A stretch of DNA of 64,000 nucleotides from an uncultured Oscillibacter sp. (GCA_910584075.1 CAJTZI010000006.1:8871-72870), one strand, 5' to 3'. Shown: positions 16,317 through 24,956, numbered from the stretch's first letter. Notes: generated from the letters alone by a model not told the origin. A program made the numbers and translations.

Positions 16317-18608
16317 TTGAAAACAGGACTTGTCACCTTTTACCACATTCACCACTACGGGGCCCTGCTCCAGGCCGCGGCCACACAGCGGGCGGTGGAG
16401 TCCCTGGGGGGGGACTGTGAGATCATCGACTACTACGTCAACCAGAACAACGATCTCTTCCGCGCCCCCGCCGGCCTGGGCCCCGCGGCGGCGGACGCCC
16501 ATACGGCTCTCCATTACAAGCCCCTGAAAACCCGTTACGCGCGGTTTGAGGACTTTTCCCGCCGGCAGCTCCGTATCTCTCCTCACCGGTTCGAGAGCTT
16601 TGAGGAGCTGCGGTCGGCGGAGCTGCCCTACGACCTGATTCTCTCCGGCAGCGACCAGATCTGGAATCCCACGATTTTTCCGGACGGCCGGTTTGACCCG
16701 GTGTTTTTCGGCGCGTTCTCGGATAGGCGGAAGATCGCCTACGCCCCCTCCTTCGGCGTTCCCCGGATTCCCGACGGGATGGAGGCGGAGCTGCGGGGCT
16801 ATCTGGAGCAGTTCTCCCACCTCTCCGTCCGGGAGAGCCAAGGGGCGGCCATTGTCCGCCGAGTTGCCGGACGGGAGCCGGCCCTGGTGCTGGACCCCAC
16901 TCTGCTGCCCACCCGGGAGGACTGGGCCGCCATGGCGGCGGAACACGCCGGAAAGGACTATATCCTCTGCTACTGCATCAGTCCCCCCGGCCCGCTGGCC
17001 CCCTATATCCGCCGCCTGGCGGAGGAGACGGGCCTGCCGGTGGTACAGCTGTGCGGCACGCGGCGGAAGGTCCATCCAAAGGCCAAATGCGTGCTGGACG
17101 CCGGTCCGGCGGAGTTTCTGGCTCTCTTCCGGGACGCCAGCTTCGTATGCACCAACTCCTTCCACGGGACGGTGTTCTCCGTCCAGTTTCAAAAGCCCTT
17201 CTTCACCGCTGTCTCCCCCCGGGAGCTGGCCGCGCCGGAGACCTCCCGGACCTTCAGCCTTCTCAGCCGGCTGGGGCTGACGGAGCGGATCGTGGGCAAG
17301 GGCGACAGCGCGGGTCTCAATGCCGCTGTCAACTGGGCATCGGCGGAGACCCGCCTCCAGACAGCCCGGCAGGCCTCCCTCCGGTATCTGGAGGCCGCTC
17401 TGCGAAACGAGTCCGGTCAGGAGGCTCCCACCCCGGCGGCGGAAGCGGAGGGCCCCCGTCTGGCGGACTACGCCGGCTGCACCGGCTGCACCGCCTGCGC
17501 CGCCGTCTGCCCCAGGGACGCCGTCGCCATGGAGCGGGATCGGGAGGGCTTTGCCCACCCGGCGGTGGATCTGAACAAATGTATCCTCTGCGGCCGCTGT
17601 ACTGCTGCGTGTCCCACGCTCCACCCCCAGGAGGCAAAACCCCTGCCGGCGGCCTTTGCCGCCTGGAACCGCAGCGACGCCATCCGCCGGGACTCCACCT
17701 CCGGCGGCGTCTTTACCGCCCTGGCGGAATACGTGCTGGAGGGCGGCGGCGTGGTGTTCGGCGCGGCCTTTGACGGCCGTCAGCACCTGCGCCACACGGT
17801 GTGCTTCCGCAAGGAGGAGCTGTGGCGCCTCCGGGGCGCAAAATACGTCCAGAGCGACCTGGAGGGCACCTTCCGCATGGTGAAGGAGTGTCTGGAGAGC
17901 CGCCAGGTGCTATTCTCCGGCACGCCCTGTCAGGTGGACGGCCTTTACCGCTATCTGGGGCGCCGTCCGGAGAATCTGACCACCTGCGACCTAGTGTGCC
18001 ACGGGGTGCCGTCCCCCGGCGTGTGGGAGGACACGGCCCGGTGCATTGAGCGGCGGAAGGGCAAGGACCTCCAGGCGGTGCGGTTCCGCAACAAGGTCAC
18101 CGGCTGGAAGGACAGCCACTTCACCGCCGTCTACGACGACGGCTCTGTGGACTCCGCCCCCCTGTTCCGCACGGAGTACGGCCGGGCCTTTGGACGGGCC
18201 CTCTTCCTGCGGCCCAGCTGCTACCGCTGCCCCTACGCCTCCATGACCCGCCCCGGGGACTTCACGCTGGGGGATTTCTGGGGCCTGCGGCCCGACGAGC
18301 TGCCGGAGCAGCAGGAAAAAGGGGTCAGCCTTCTGCTGGTGAACACCGCCCACGGCAGCCACCTCTTTGATCAGCTCCCCCTGAGCCGGCAGGCCTTCCC
18401 CGTGGAGCGGGCCATCGCCGGCAATCCCCGGCTGGCCTCCCCCACGGCCTGTCCTCCGGACCGGGCGTCCTTCTTCGCCGCCTACGCCCTGGAGCCTTTT
18501 GATTCGGTGCGCAAGCGGTTTTTCGCCCTGCCGCCCCTGCCGGTGCGGGCCGCGGGATCACTGCTGTCCCCGGAGCTGAAGGCAAAGATCCGGAAAAAAC
18601 TGCAATAG
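16317..18608 (+). CDS. Polysaccharide pyruvyltransferase-FrhB/ferredoxin fusion protein
   Basis: 763 residues, two proteins fused. Residues 1-~370 are a polysaccharide pyruvyl transferase domain (KTGLVTFYHIHHYGALLQA, then DLILSGSDQIWNP, and TNSFHGTVFSVQF). Residues ~385-430 carry two [4Fe-4S] ferredoxin motifs (CTGCTACAAVCP, CILCGRCTAACP). Residues ~445-750 form a coenzyme F420 hydrogenase beta-subunit (FrhB) domain with TSGGVFTALAEYVL, FSGTPCQVDGLYRYL and CYRCPYAS. Such pairs are usually adjacent genes in exopolysaccharide clusters; no glycosyltransferases surround this one. The TTG start is preferred because AAAGGAAG lies eight bases upstream and the protein then begins like the family. The in-frame region upstream overlaps the deaminase. 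Confidence 0.85.
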   Translation: MKTGLVTFYHIHHYGALLQAAATQRAVESLGGDCEIIDYYVNQNNDLFRAPAGLGPAAADAHTALHYKPLKTRYARFEDFSRRQLRISPHRFESFEELRSAELPYDLILSGSDQIWNPTIFPDGRFDPVFFGAFSDRRKIAYAPSFGVPRIPDGMEAELRGYLEQFSHLSVRESQGAAIVRRVAGREPALVLDPTLLPTREDWAAMAAEHAGKDYILCYCISPPGPLAPYIRRLAEETGLPVVQLCGTRRKVHPKAKCVLDAGPAEFLALFRDASFVCTNSFHGTVFSVQFQKPFFTAVSPRELAAPETSRTFSLLSRLGLTERIVGKGDSAGLNAAVNWASAETRLQTARQASLRYLEAALRNESGQEAPTPAAEAEGPRLADYAGCTGCTACAAVCPRDAVAMERDREGFAHPAVDLNKCILCGRCTAACPTLHPQEAKPLPAAFAAWNRSDAIRRDSTSGGVFTALAEYVLEGGGVVFGAAFDGRQHLRHTVCFRKEELWRLRGAKYVQSDLEGTFRMVKECLESRQVLFSGTPCQVDGLYRYLGRRPENLTTCDLVCHGVPSPGVWEDTARCIERRKGKDLQAVRFRNKVTGWKDSHFTAVYDDGSVDSAPLFRTEYGRAFGRALFLRPSCYRCPYASMTRPGDFTLGDFWGLRPDELPEQQEKGVSLLLVNTAHGSHLFDQLPLSRQAFPVERAIAGNPRLASPTACPPDRASFFAAYALEPFDSVRKRFFALPPLPVRAAGSLLSPELKAKIRKKLQ

Positions 18609-18700
18609 CTGGGAAATTGTTGCAAATGCAATCGCGGTTAATGAGGGAGCACTGTATAAATAATAAGAGCAATCCAAATTTGACAAAAGGAGAACCCGTT

Positions 18701-18859
18701 ATGAAAAAATATGAGTGTGAGCCCTGCGGCTATATCTACGACGAGGCGGCCGGCGATCCTGATAACGGCATCGCCCCCGGCACCAAGTGGGAGGACCTGC
18801 CGGAGGACTGGGTGTGCCCCGTCTGCGGCCTGGGCAAGGACGTCTTCAAAGAGGCCTGA
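18701..18859 (+). CDS. Rubredoxin
   Basis: 52-residue one-iron electron carrier. C6-x2-C9 (CEPCGYIYD) and C39-x2-C42 (CPVCGLGK) are the four iron ligands, with the usual GIAPGTKWEDLPEDW middle. It transfers electrons in anaerobic redox or oxygen-detoxification reactions. ATG 18701 has AAAGGAG upstream; upstream in-frame codons are not family-like. Monocistronic, with a strong terminator. Confidence 0.96.
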   Translation: MKKYECEPCGYIYDEAAGDPDNGIAPGTKWEDLPEDWVCPVCGLGKDVFKEA

Positions 18860-18860
18860 A

Positions 18861-18896
18861 AAAACGCGTCCCGTTTTTAACGGGACGCGTTTTTTC
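18861..18896. terminator. Bidirectional terminator between rubredoxin and queT
   Basis: Stem ACGCGTCCCGTT/AACGGGACGCGT flanked by A6 and T6, so it works in both directions for the two convergent genes. Confidence 0.85.
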
Positions 18897-18909
18897 TGAA
18901 GAAGGCGCA

Positions 18910-19422
18910 TTATGCCTGCCCGGCAGAGCGGCGTCGCAGAGCGGGCACCTGGTTCAGCGCCCGCAGCAGCAGCGTGCCCAGGATGAAGCACACCAGCGCC
19001 TCTCCCAGTCCCACCGTAGCGGCGTTCATGGCAAAGGCGGGGAGGAAGGCCACACCGTCCAGAGTGGAGAAATAGGCGATCTCCGCCCCCACGATCAGCG
19101 CGTTGCAGACCACCGGCGGCACCGCAGCCAGATACCGGTTGGGCATCCTGGCGGTCCACAGGGCCGCCAGAAGCGTTGCCAGGGTGCCGAAGACCCAGTC
19201 CAGCACATAGGGGGAGCCCAGCAGATTTGCCAGGAAACACCCCACTGCCAGACCAGGAATGGCCTCCGGGAACAGGAAGGGCAGCAGGGTCATGGCCTCC
19301 GCCACCCGGAACTGAATTGGGCCGTACTGGGGGATGGGCAGGAGCAGGGTCAAGCCGGCGTAGGCGGCGGCAATGACAGCCGCCAGGGTCAGACGTTGGA
19401 CGGAAAAACGGGATTTGGGCAT
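18910..19422 (-). CDS. queT: Queuosine-precursor ECF transporter S component (QueT)
   Basis: 170 residues with five to six hydrophobic helices. The family start FSVQRLTLAAVIAAAYAGLT and the PIQFRVAEAMTLLPFLFPEAIPG block identify the QueT substrate-binding subunit, which works with the shared ECF module encoded elsewhere. ATG 19422 is preceded by AAAGGAGG; the longer ORF to 19527 has no start context. The upstream leader can fold (19449-19498), but a preQ1 aptamer could not be recognised. Confidence 0.85.
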   Translation of the reverse strand: MPKSRFSVQRLTLAAVIAAAYAGLTLLLPIPQYGPIQFRVAEAMTLLPFLFPEAIPGLAVGCFLANLLGSPYVLDWVFGTLATLLAALWTARMPNRYLAAVPPVVCNALIVGAEIAYFSTLDGVAFLPAFAMNAATVGLGEALVCFILGTLLLRALNQVPALRRRSAGQA

Positions 19423-19448
19423 GAAAAAAGACCTCCTTTTGATGGTGT

Positions 19449-19498
19449 GGAGGCCCGCGAACGCAGAAAATACCCGAGGTAAGGCCCGGGCGGCCTCC
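19449..19498. other. Structured leader/hairpin upstream of queT
   Basis: Arms GGAGGCC (19449-19455) and GGCCTCC (19492-19498) enclose about 36 bases with further CCGGG/CCCGG pairing. On the plus strand it is followed by ATTTTTTT, terminator-like for plus transcription. On the minus strand it is the 5' leader of queT, ending some 20 bases before the ribosome site. Its role is undecided. Confidence 0.4.
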
Positions 19499-19632
19499 AT
19501 TTTTTTGTTTAGAGAACGATGCCCCATCTGGTACAGCGCATCGAACGAACGCCCGGAACACTCCGGCCGCTTGGACAGGGAGATGGCACCTGTCAGGAGA
19601 TATCATACCACAGCGCCGCCCAAAAGAAAAGG

Positions 19633-19658
19633 GGGAACCGCACAAATCTGCGGTTCCC
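19633..19658 (-). terminator. Terminator of the dusB-sigma-anti-sigma operon
   Basis: Stem GGGAACCGCA/TGCGGTTCCC, followed on the minus strand by CCTTTTCTTTT, directly after the anti-sigma stop. Confidence 0.7.
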
Positions 19659-19664
19659 TCTTCC

Positions 19665-20513
19665 CTATTCTTCCGTCACATACACCAGATCGTATCCCAC
19701 TGGGAGATTCTCCGTCTCCGGGGCCGCCACCTCCTCCGGGACAATGTTCCGCTCCGCCAGTGCCGCCAGAAGCGTGTCAAATTCCTCCCGGACCAGCTGA
19801 TACCGGCGGACGCCGTCCTCTCCGACATCACCGGTCCGGTCCGACAGCAGCTCCCCGGCCTGGTCCGCCGTCAGGCGGATCACTCTGGCCGCATAGTCCG
19901 GCATCCGTTTGCCGTTGGCAGCCGCCGTGCCTTCCTGATCCTCCTCCGGGAAAGCGCTGAACAGCGCGGAGGGGGCATCCGCGGCGGCTGAAGCAGTCGT
20001 CTCGGACGATGAATCGCCGGAGGCAATCCGGAGCTGCACGTCATTTTCCGGCAGCGCCTCCGCCATCTGCGGGGCAATGCCGGCAGGGCTGTACTGCCCG
20101 GCGCCGCTGTCGCCGGCGGGAACAGTGTTGTTTGCAGCTTCCGCCGGGGCCGGATTCGAATCCGTCCTGAAAGCTCCCTGATTCCCGACCCCGGGGATGG
20201 TCCGCAGCACCACCGCCACGGCAAAGCAGGCCGCCAGAGGCAGCAGAATCTGTTTCCAGCGTCTGTTTTTCCGGGTGCGGCCTCGCGCCTCCTCCGCCCG
20301 GACGACGGCCATCACGCCCTGGACGAACCCCGCCGGCACCGCCGTCTCCCGGATCTCCGGAAAGGCGGCCCGGATGGCCAGGGCCCCGTCCGCATAGGCC
20401 TGACAGCCCGGACAGCTCTCCAGGTGCGCCCGCACCCGGGCGGCCTCCTCCCCGGACAGCTCCCCGTCCACATACGGGTCCAGCAGGGCCGCGAATTCCT
20501 CGCAGTATTTCAT
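19665..20513 (-). CDS. Membrane anti-sigma factor with zinc-finger (zf-HC2)
   Basis: 282 residues. The N-terminal ZAS domain has H30-x3-C34-x2-C37 (HLESCPGCQ); one transmembrane helix follows around residues 88-105 (KQILLPLAACFAVAVVL). An extracytoplasmic, low-complexity Ala/Ser/Glu-rich sensor part of about 170 residues has no recognisable fold. It should hold the cognate ECF sigma factor at the membrane until a signal triggers proteolysis. Its start overlaps the sigma gene stop (ATGA), confirming the pair. Confidence 0.88.
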   Translation of the reverse strand: MKYCEEFAALLDPYVDGELSGEEAARVRAHLESCPGCQAYADGALAIRAAFPEIRETAVPAGFVQGVMAVVRAEEARGRTRKNRRWKQILLPLAACFAVAVVLRTIPGVGNQGAFRTDSNPAPAEAANNTVPAGDSGAGQYSPAGIAPQMAEALPENDVQLRIASGDSSSETTASAAADAPSALFSAFPEEDQEGTAAANGKRMPDYAARVIRLTADQAGELLSDRTGDVGEDGVRRYQLVREEFDTLLAALAERNIVPEEVAAPETENLPVGYDLVYVTEE

Positions 20514-21124
20514 TGGCAGCCCTCCTCTCCTGGTTCTTTAGACGGCGGCCGGCCGGAAAAGTTCCCGCTCTCCATCAAAAATTTTTGCAGCCGCTTCCGC
20601 CCCCGGCTGATCCGGGATTTCACCGTCCCCGGGTCCAGGGACAGCGTCTGTCCGATCTCCTCATAGCTCAGCTGGTGCATCTCCCGCAGGATCAGCACCT
20701 GCCGGTACTCCGCCGGCAGCGCCCGGAGACCGTTTTCAATCTGGCGCCGCAGCTCCGCCCGCTCCGCCGCCTCCTGGGGTGTGGGAGCGGGGTCCGCCGT
20801 CTCCAGCCTCAGCTCTTCATCGTCCAGAGAGGGCCCTGCCGCGGCGCGGTACCGCCCCTCCCGCCGCAGCAGGTCCACACAGGCGTTGGAGGCCAGCCGG
20901 TACAGCCAGGTGGAGAAGCTGGACTCCCCCCGGAAGAACTTCAGCCCCTGCCAGACCGCCAGAAAGGCCTCCTGGGCGGCCTCGGCGGCGTCCTCGGGAT
21001 TGCCGCACATCCGCAGTGTCAGCGCGAAGACCCGCTTCTCATAGGCCCGCACCAGCTGTTCAAAGGCGTCCTGGTCCCCCTGCCGGGCGGCCTCCACCCA
21101 TTGTCGTTCCTGTAAAGCATTCAT
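20510..21124 (-). CDS. ECF-type RNA polymerase sigma factor
   Basis: 204 residues. Region 2 (RAYEKRVFALTLRMCGNPEDAAEAAQ to FSTWLYRLASNACVDLLRR, about 26-96) is followed by a linker and region 4 (YRQVLILREMHQLSYEEIGQTLSLDPGTVKSRISRGRKRL, about 145-185). This is the SigW/RpoE-like ECF layout. It overlaps dusB upstream (ATGA) and the anti-sigma gene downstream, so the three form one operon. The target regulon cannot be seen. Confidence 0.93.
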   Translation of the reverse strand: MNALQERQWVEAARQGDQDAFEQLVRAYEKRVFALTLRMCGNPEDAAEAAQEAFLAVWQGLKFFRGESSFSTWLYRLASNACVDLLRREGRYRAAAGPSLDDEELRLETADPAPTPQEAAERAELRRQIENGLRALPAEYRQVLILREMHQLSYEEIGQTLSLDPGTVKSRISRGRKRLQKFLMESGNFSGRPPSKEPGEEGCQ

Positions 21125-22089
21125 TTCAAATCCCGTTTGATCCCCCTTGTCACCCGGTAGACGTCCTCCAGGGTGTTCATCTGTACGATCTGCTCCTTGT
21201 AATACCCCGAGTGGGACACGCCCTTGAGATACCAGCAGTAGTGGCGGCGGGCCTCCAGCACGGCCACCCGCTCCCCCTTGGCCTCCGCCGCCAGCTCAAA
21301 CTGCCGCACGGCGGTGTCGCACCGTTCCGCCAGGGAAGGCAGGGGCGGGACGGGCTCCCCCGCCAGCGCCGCGGCGGCCTGACGGAAGATCCAGGGGTTG
21401 CCGAAGCACCCCCGCCCGATCATGGCCCCATCGGCTCCGGTGTAACGCAGAATTCGGACGGCGTCCTCCGGCTTCCAGATGTCGCCGTTGGCGAAGACGG
21501 GGACAGAGACCGCCTCCTTCACCTGCCGGATGCAGTTCCAGTCCGCCTGCCCGCCGTAGACCTGGGCCCGGGTCCGCCCGTGGACCGCCACGGCGGAGAC
21601 ACCCGCCTGCTCCAGAATCCGGGCGAACTCCACGCAGTTGCAGCTGCCCATGTCCCAACCCCGGCGGAATTTGGCGGTGACGGGCACGGGCACGGCCTTG
21701 ACCACCGCCTCCACGATGCGTCCGGCCTTCTGCGGGTCTTTCATCAGCGCCGCGCCGTCGCCGTTGTTCACGATCTTCCCCATGGGACAACCCATGTTGA
21801 TGTCGATGATATCCGTTCCGGAGGCTTCCAGCGCAATCTGGGCCGCCTCCGCCATGCACACCGGGTCGCTGCCGAAAATCTGCACGGCGCCAGGGTGCTC
21901 TCCCGGAAACTGCCGCAGGAGGGAAAAGGTCTTCTTGTCGTGATAGCACAACGCCTTGGAGGAGATGAGCTCCGTCACCGTATAGCCTGCGCCCTGCTCC
22001 GCACAAATCCGGCGGAAAGCAGCGTCCGTCACCCCCGCCATGGGGGCCAGGGCCAGCTGCGAGGGAATGTCTACTGTTCCAATCCGCAT
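21121..22089 (-). CDS. dusB: tRNA-dihydrouridine synthase (DusB-like)
   Basis: 322-residue FMN-dependent reductase converting uridine to dihydrouridine in tRNA. It has a TIM barrel with LALAPMAGVTDAAFRRIC at the start, INMGCPMGKIVNNGDGAAL containing the conserved Cys, and the AVHGRTRAQVYGGQADW and MIGRGCFGNPWIF phosphate-binding blocks. ATG 22089 was chosen since AAAGGAGG precedes it; the upstream extension to 22185 is not conserved-looking. It heads an operon with the sigma/anti-sigma pair, and spoIIE is divergent. Confidence 0.92.
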   Translation of the reverse strand: MRIGTVDIPSQLALAPMAGVTDAAFRRICAEQGAGYTVTELISSKALCYHDKKTFSLLRQFPGEHPGAVQIFGSDPVCMAEAAQIALEASGTDIIDINMGCPMGKIVNNGDGAALMKDPQKAGRIVEAVVKAVPVPVTAKFRRGWDMGSCNCVEFARILEQAGVSAVAVHGRTRAQVYGGQADWNCIRQVKEAVSVPVFANGDIWKPEDAVRILRYTGADGAMIGRGCFGNPWIFRQAAAALAGEPVPPLPSLAERCDTAVRQFELAAEAKGERVAVLEARRHYCWYLKGVSHSGYYKEQIVQMNTLEDVYRVTRGIKRDLK

Positions 22090-22276
22090 AGGGCGGCCTC
22101 CTTTTTCTTCTTTCCTATAAAAAATATCATTCTTATGGAAAAATGTCAAATTGCCAAGCCCCTGCGGCTTCTTCCATTTCCCCAACGGGAAATTCTAAAA
22201 GAACTTTTCCCGACGGGATTCTCCGTCTTCTCAGGATAAACTGGTGGAAAACCATGATTTTTTGGAGGGACAAGCT

Positions 22277-24319
22277 GTGAGATACGGTCAAATCACTCTT
22301 CGGCGGCAGCCGCCGGCCCGCCTGCTGTCCTGGGGGATCCGCTTCTTCCTGACGGCAGCCCTGACCGCCAGCCAGACGCCGGACGGCCACGCACCCTTCG
22401 CCCTGGGCTGTATCGCCGCGGCGGGACCCGGGGCCGAGGGAATCGCTGCCCTGGCCGGCGCCGGAGCAGGCGCAATCCTGTTTCTGGATTTCGGCGATGC
22501 CCTGCCTTTTCTGGCGGCGGGGGTCCTCATCCTCACCGCCGCCGCAACCTTTCGGGGAACCGTCCTGTGGGGGCGGCCGCTGTTCATGCCCCTGGTGTCC
22601 GCGGCTCTCTTTGCCGCAGTGGGCGGAATCTACGTCATTCAGTCCCTGGCCCCTGCGGAGCACCTGGCCCCCTACATAGCTGCCTCCGCGCTGACGGGGG
22701 TGTCCGCCTGGTTTTTCCGCCCCCTGCTGCGGCCGGCGGGGGACCGGCCCGCTCCGGAGAGCCTGCTGTTCCTGGCGGCGGCGCTGCTGGCGGCCGTCAG
22801 CGACCTCACAGTCTCCGGCGTCTCCGTGGGACGGGCCCTGCTTTGCCTGCTGCTGGCTTACACCGCCTATGAAAAAGGCCCCACGGCAGGGGCCGCCGCG
22901 GGGCTGGGGGCCGGATTGACTGCGGACCTCTGCGCCGGGACCGGAGGCGTGCTCTTTGCCGCTGCCTACGGCTTGGGCGGGCTTTTGACCGGCAGCCGCC
23001 TCCCCGGAGGGCGGGCCGCGGCGGGGCTGGCCTTTTTCCTCTCCTCCCTGGCGGCCCTGCTGCCAGCCCGGACATCTCTGGCGGGACCACTGCTGCTGGA
23101 GTCCTCCATCGGGACGGCCCTCTTTCTGTTGCTGCCGGGACGGCTCTTCGGCGGAAAGCGGGTACGGCGGGCGGAGAGCCCGGAATCCGCCGCCGTGTCC
23201 GGCGGACGGCTGAAAGATCAGCTGAACCGGGCGGCAGCGGCTCTGCGGGAGCTCTACGACAGCATGGGCCGCACACCTCCCTCCTCCGATGAAAACCCAG
23301 CCATTGTCTTTGACCGGGCGGCGGAAAAGGTCTGCCGGGGCTGCGCCCTGTGCGATCTCTGCTGGCAGAAGGAGTACACCGGCACCTTCAATGCCTTCAA
23401 CGATGCCACCCCCTACCTGCTGGAGCGGGGCCGTGCCCTGCCCAAGGATTTTCCCGCCCACTTCACCGGACGCTGCATCCACCTGCCGGACTTTCTCGCC
23501 GCCATCAACGGGGAGCTGTCCGCCTTTCTCCTGCGGCGGCAGTACCGCCGCCAGCTGGAGGAGACCCGACGCAGCGCCAAGGGACAGTACGCCCAGCTCT
23601 CCGAGCTGCTGACTGCCACCGCCGCAGGGCTGGGAGAGGCGGTGACCGCCGCGGGGGACGCTCCTCTCTGCCAGGTGGGCGCGGCCCTGCGGCCCAGGGA
23701 CGGGGAGACGGTCTGTGGGGACACGGTGGTGTCCTTCCGGCGGGAGGATGGCCTCTGGTGCCTCCTGCTGGCCGACGGCATGGGCAGCGGCGAGGCCGCC
23801 CGGAAGGAGTCCTCCCTCATCTGCCGCCTGCTGCGCCAGTTTCTGGAGGCCGGCGTGGAGCCGGAGGCGGCGCTCAAGACGCTGAACTCCGCCATGGCCC
23901 TGCGGGGGGCGGAGACCGGCAGCTTCACCACCATTGACCTGTGCACCTGCGACGGCGCCACCGGGGAGACGGTCTTTTACAAATTCGGCGCGGCCCCCAG
24001 CTACCTGAAAAAGGGGGGCGTGGTCCGGCGGGTCACCGGCGGCACCCTGCCGGCGGGCCTCCGGGGCGCGCCGGCCGCGCCGGATGTGACCAGGGTGAAC
24101 CTGGACCCCGGCGGCTTCGCGGTGATGATCAGCGACGGCGTGGCAGACCCGGGCCGGGACGAGTGGCTCCAGGACCTGCTGGCAGGCTGGGAGGGGGAGG
24201 ACCCCCAGACCCTGGCGGGGCTGATCCTGTCGGAAAGCATCCGCCGGGAGCGCCTCCAGGACGACTGCGGCATCCAGGTGCTGTACCGGCCCAGGATGGG
24301 TGCGGCAAAAAGCGCTTAG
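22277..24319 (+). CDS. spoIIE: Stage II sporulation protein E, PP2C-type phosphatase
   Basis: About 680 residues. The N-terminal half (to about residue 300) is a run of roughly ten membrane segments; the middle domain carries CRGCALCDLCW. The C-terminal PP2C phosphatase (about 465-675) has LLADGMGSGEAARKES and AVMISDGVADPG metal-binding motifs. SpoIIE dephosphorylates SpoIIAA-P to release sigma-F in the forespore and acts at the asymmetric septum. GTG 22277 has GGAGGG seven bases upstream; a GTG at 22244 is the alternative. TGTCAAA at 22144-22150 is one mismatch from a Spo0A box, weak evidence only. Confidence 0.92.
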   Translation: MRYGQITLRRQPPARLLSWGIRFFLTAALTASQTPDGHAPFALGCIAAAGPGAEGIAALAGAGAGAILFLDFGDALPFLAAGVLILTAAATFRGTVLWGRPLFMPLVSAALFAAVGGIYVIQSLAPAEHLAPYIAASALTGVSAWFFRPLLRPAGDRPAPESLLFLAAALLAAVSDLTVSGVSVGRALLCLLLAYTAYEKGPTAGAAAGLGAGLTADLCAGTGGVLFAAAYGLGGLLTGSRLPGGRAAAGLAFFLSSLAALLPARTSLAGPLLLESSIGTALFLLLPGRLFGGKRVRRAESPESAAVSGGRLKDQLNRAAAALRELYDSMGRTPPSSDENPAIVFDRAAEKVCRGCALCDLCWQKEYTGTFNAFNDATPYLLERGRALPKDFPAHFTGRCIHLPDFLAAINGELSAFLLRRQYRRQLEETRRSAKGQYAQLSELLTATAAGLGEAVTAAGDAPLCQVGAALRPRDGETVCGDTVVSFRREDGLWCLLLADGMGSGEAARKESSLICRLLRQFLEAGVEPEAALKTLNSAMALRGAETGSFTTIDLCTCDGATGETVFYKFGAAPSYLKKGGVVRRVTGGTLPAGLRGAPAAPDVTRVNLDPGGFAVMISDGVADPGRDEWLQDLLAGWEGEDPQTLAGLILSESIRRERLQDDCGIQVLYRPRMGAAKSA

Positions 24320-24393
24320 AGGCAGTATAAAATTTCCCGCTCTGCGGAAAAATGGAAGTATCTCAAATGGTTAAGTTGGAGGCATGGAGGAAC

Positions 24394-24666
24394 ATGGTAA
24401 AAGGTATTTCCAGGCGGGTCGTGGTGGTGGATTCCCCGGACCAGCGGTTTTTTGAGCAGGCGATCTTCATTGTGCGCAACGACGCCGCCGGGGAGGGCGT
24501 CACCTCCCGGGAGCTGGTGGAGGAGGCCAAGCGGGTGGCCCGCAGCTACACCGGCAGCGGCCACGGGCGGCTGAGCCGGGCCTGGCGGGACCTGAGCCCC
24601 GCGCTGTACACGCTGATGGGGGCGGCGGTCATCGGCCTTGTGTGGCTGGTGGCGGCGCTGACCTGA
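24394..24666 (+). CDS. Small protein with C-terminal membrane anchor, downstream of spoIIE
   Basis: About 90 residues. A soluble part (KGISRRVVVVDSPDQRFFEQAIFIV, then GVTSRELVEEAKRVARSY) is followed by one C-terminal transmembrane helix (LYTLMGAAVIGLVWLVAALT). The pattern looks conserved in Clostridia, but I know of no function. The start is ambiguous: ATG 24394 has GGAGG three bases away and another GGAGG eleven away; ATG 24352 would add 14 residues. It lies 74 bases behind spoIIE on the same strand and ends at a strong terminator. Confidence 0.7.
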   Translation: MVKGISRRVVVVDSPDQRFFEQAIFIVRNDAAGEGVTSRELVEEAKRVARSYTGSGHGRLSRAWRDLSPALYTLMGAAVIGLVWLVAALT

Positions 24667-24675
24667 CACCGAAAC

Positions 24676-24717
24676 GACTGGAGCGGCATATGGCAAAAGC
24701 CATATGCCGCTCCAGTC
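24676..24717 (+). terminator. Terminator after spoIIE unit
   Basis: A perfect 19-bp stem beginning GACTGGAGCGGCATATGGC with an AAAA loop. The tail TTGTAAAAA is poor in T. Confidence 0.7.
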
Positions 24718-24857
24718 TTGTAAAAAGGCCTCCAGCCCGGCCAGTCATGCGCCCGCTCTTGAAAGCCACACACCAGACGGACGGGGAATGGGGCGTACAA
24801 GCTCCCGCGAAAACCAACAGATGCCTGCGGCGCCTGGAAAACCATGCAAAAGACAGC

Positions 24858-24885
24858 GTGCGGCAGCCGGTCCCGGCTGCCGCAC
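24858..24885 (-). terminator. Terminator of the DUF2156-GNAT gene
   Basis: Stem GTGCGGCAGCCGG/CCGGCTGCCGCAC, followed on the minus strand by CTGTCTTTTGC. The remaining bases of 24718-24956 hold no gene I can support. Confidence 0.65.
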
Positions 24886-24956
24886 TTACCTGTGCTCTGA
24901 AGGATCATTTTGCTTTTTTTCTGATGCGGCAGACCATTGGGACACGGTCTTTTCCG

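Noticed and set aside
19423..19520. preQ1 riboswitch before queT
   Set aside because: No AGAGGTTC-type core or type II pseudoknot pattern could be found by eye; only an unassigned structured leader is reported.
22144..22150. Spo0A box upstream of spoIIE
   Set aside because: TGTCAAA differs from the consensus TGTCGAA by one base and lies more than 100 bases from the start; chance matches of this kind are common.
24718..24956. Plus-strand ORFs starting near 24642 and 24704
   Set aside because: They are read through from shadow frames of the GNAT gene and lack ribosome sites and family features.
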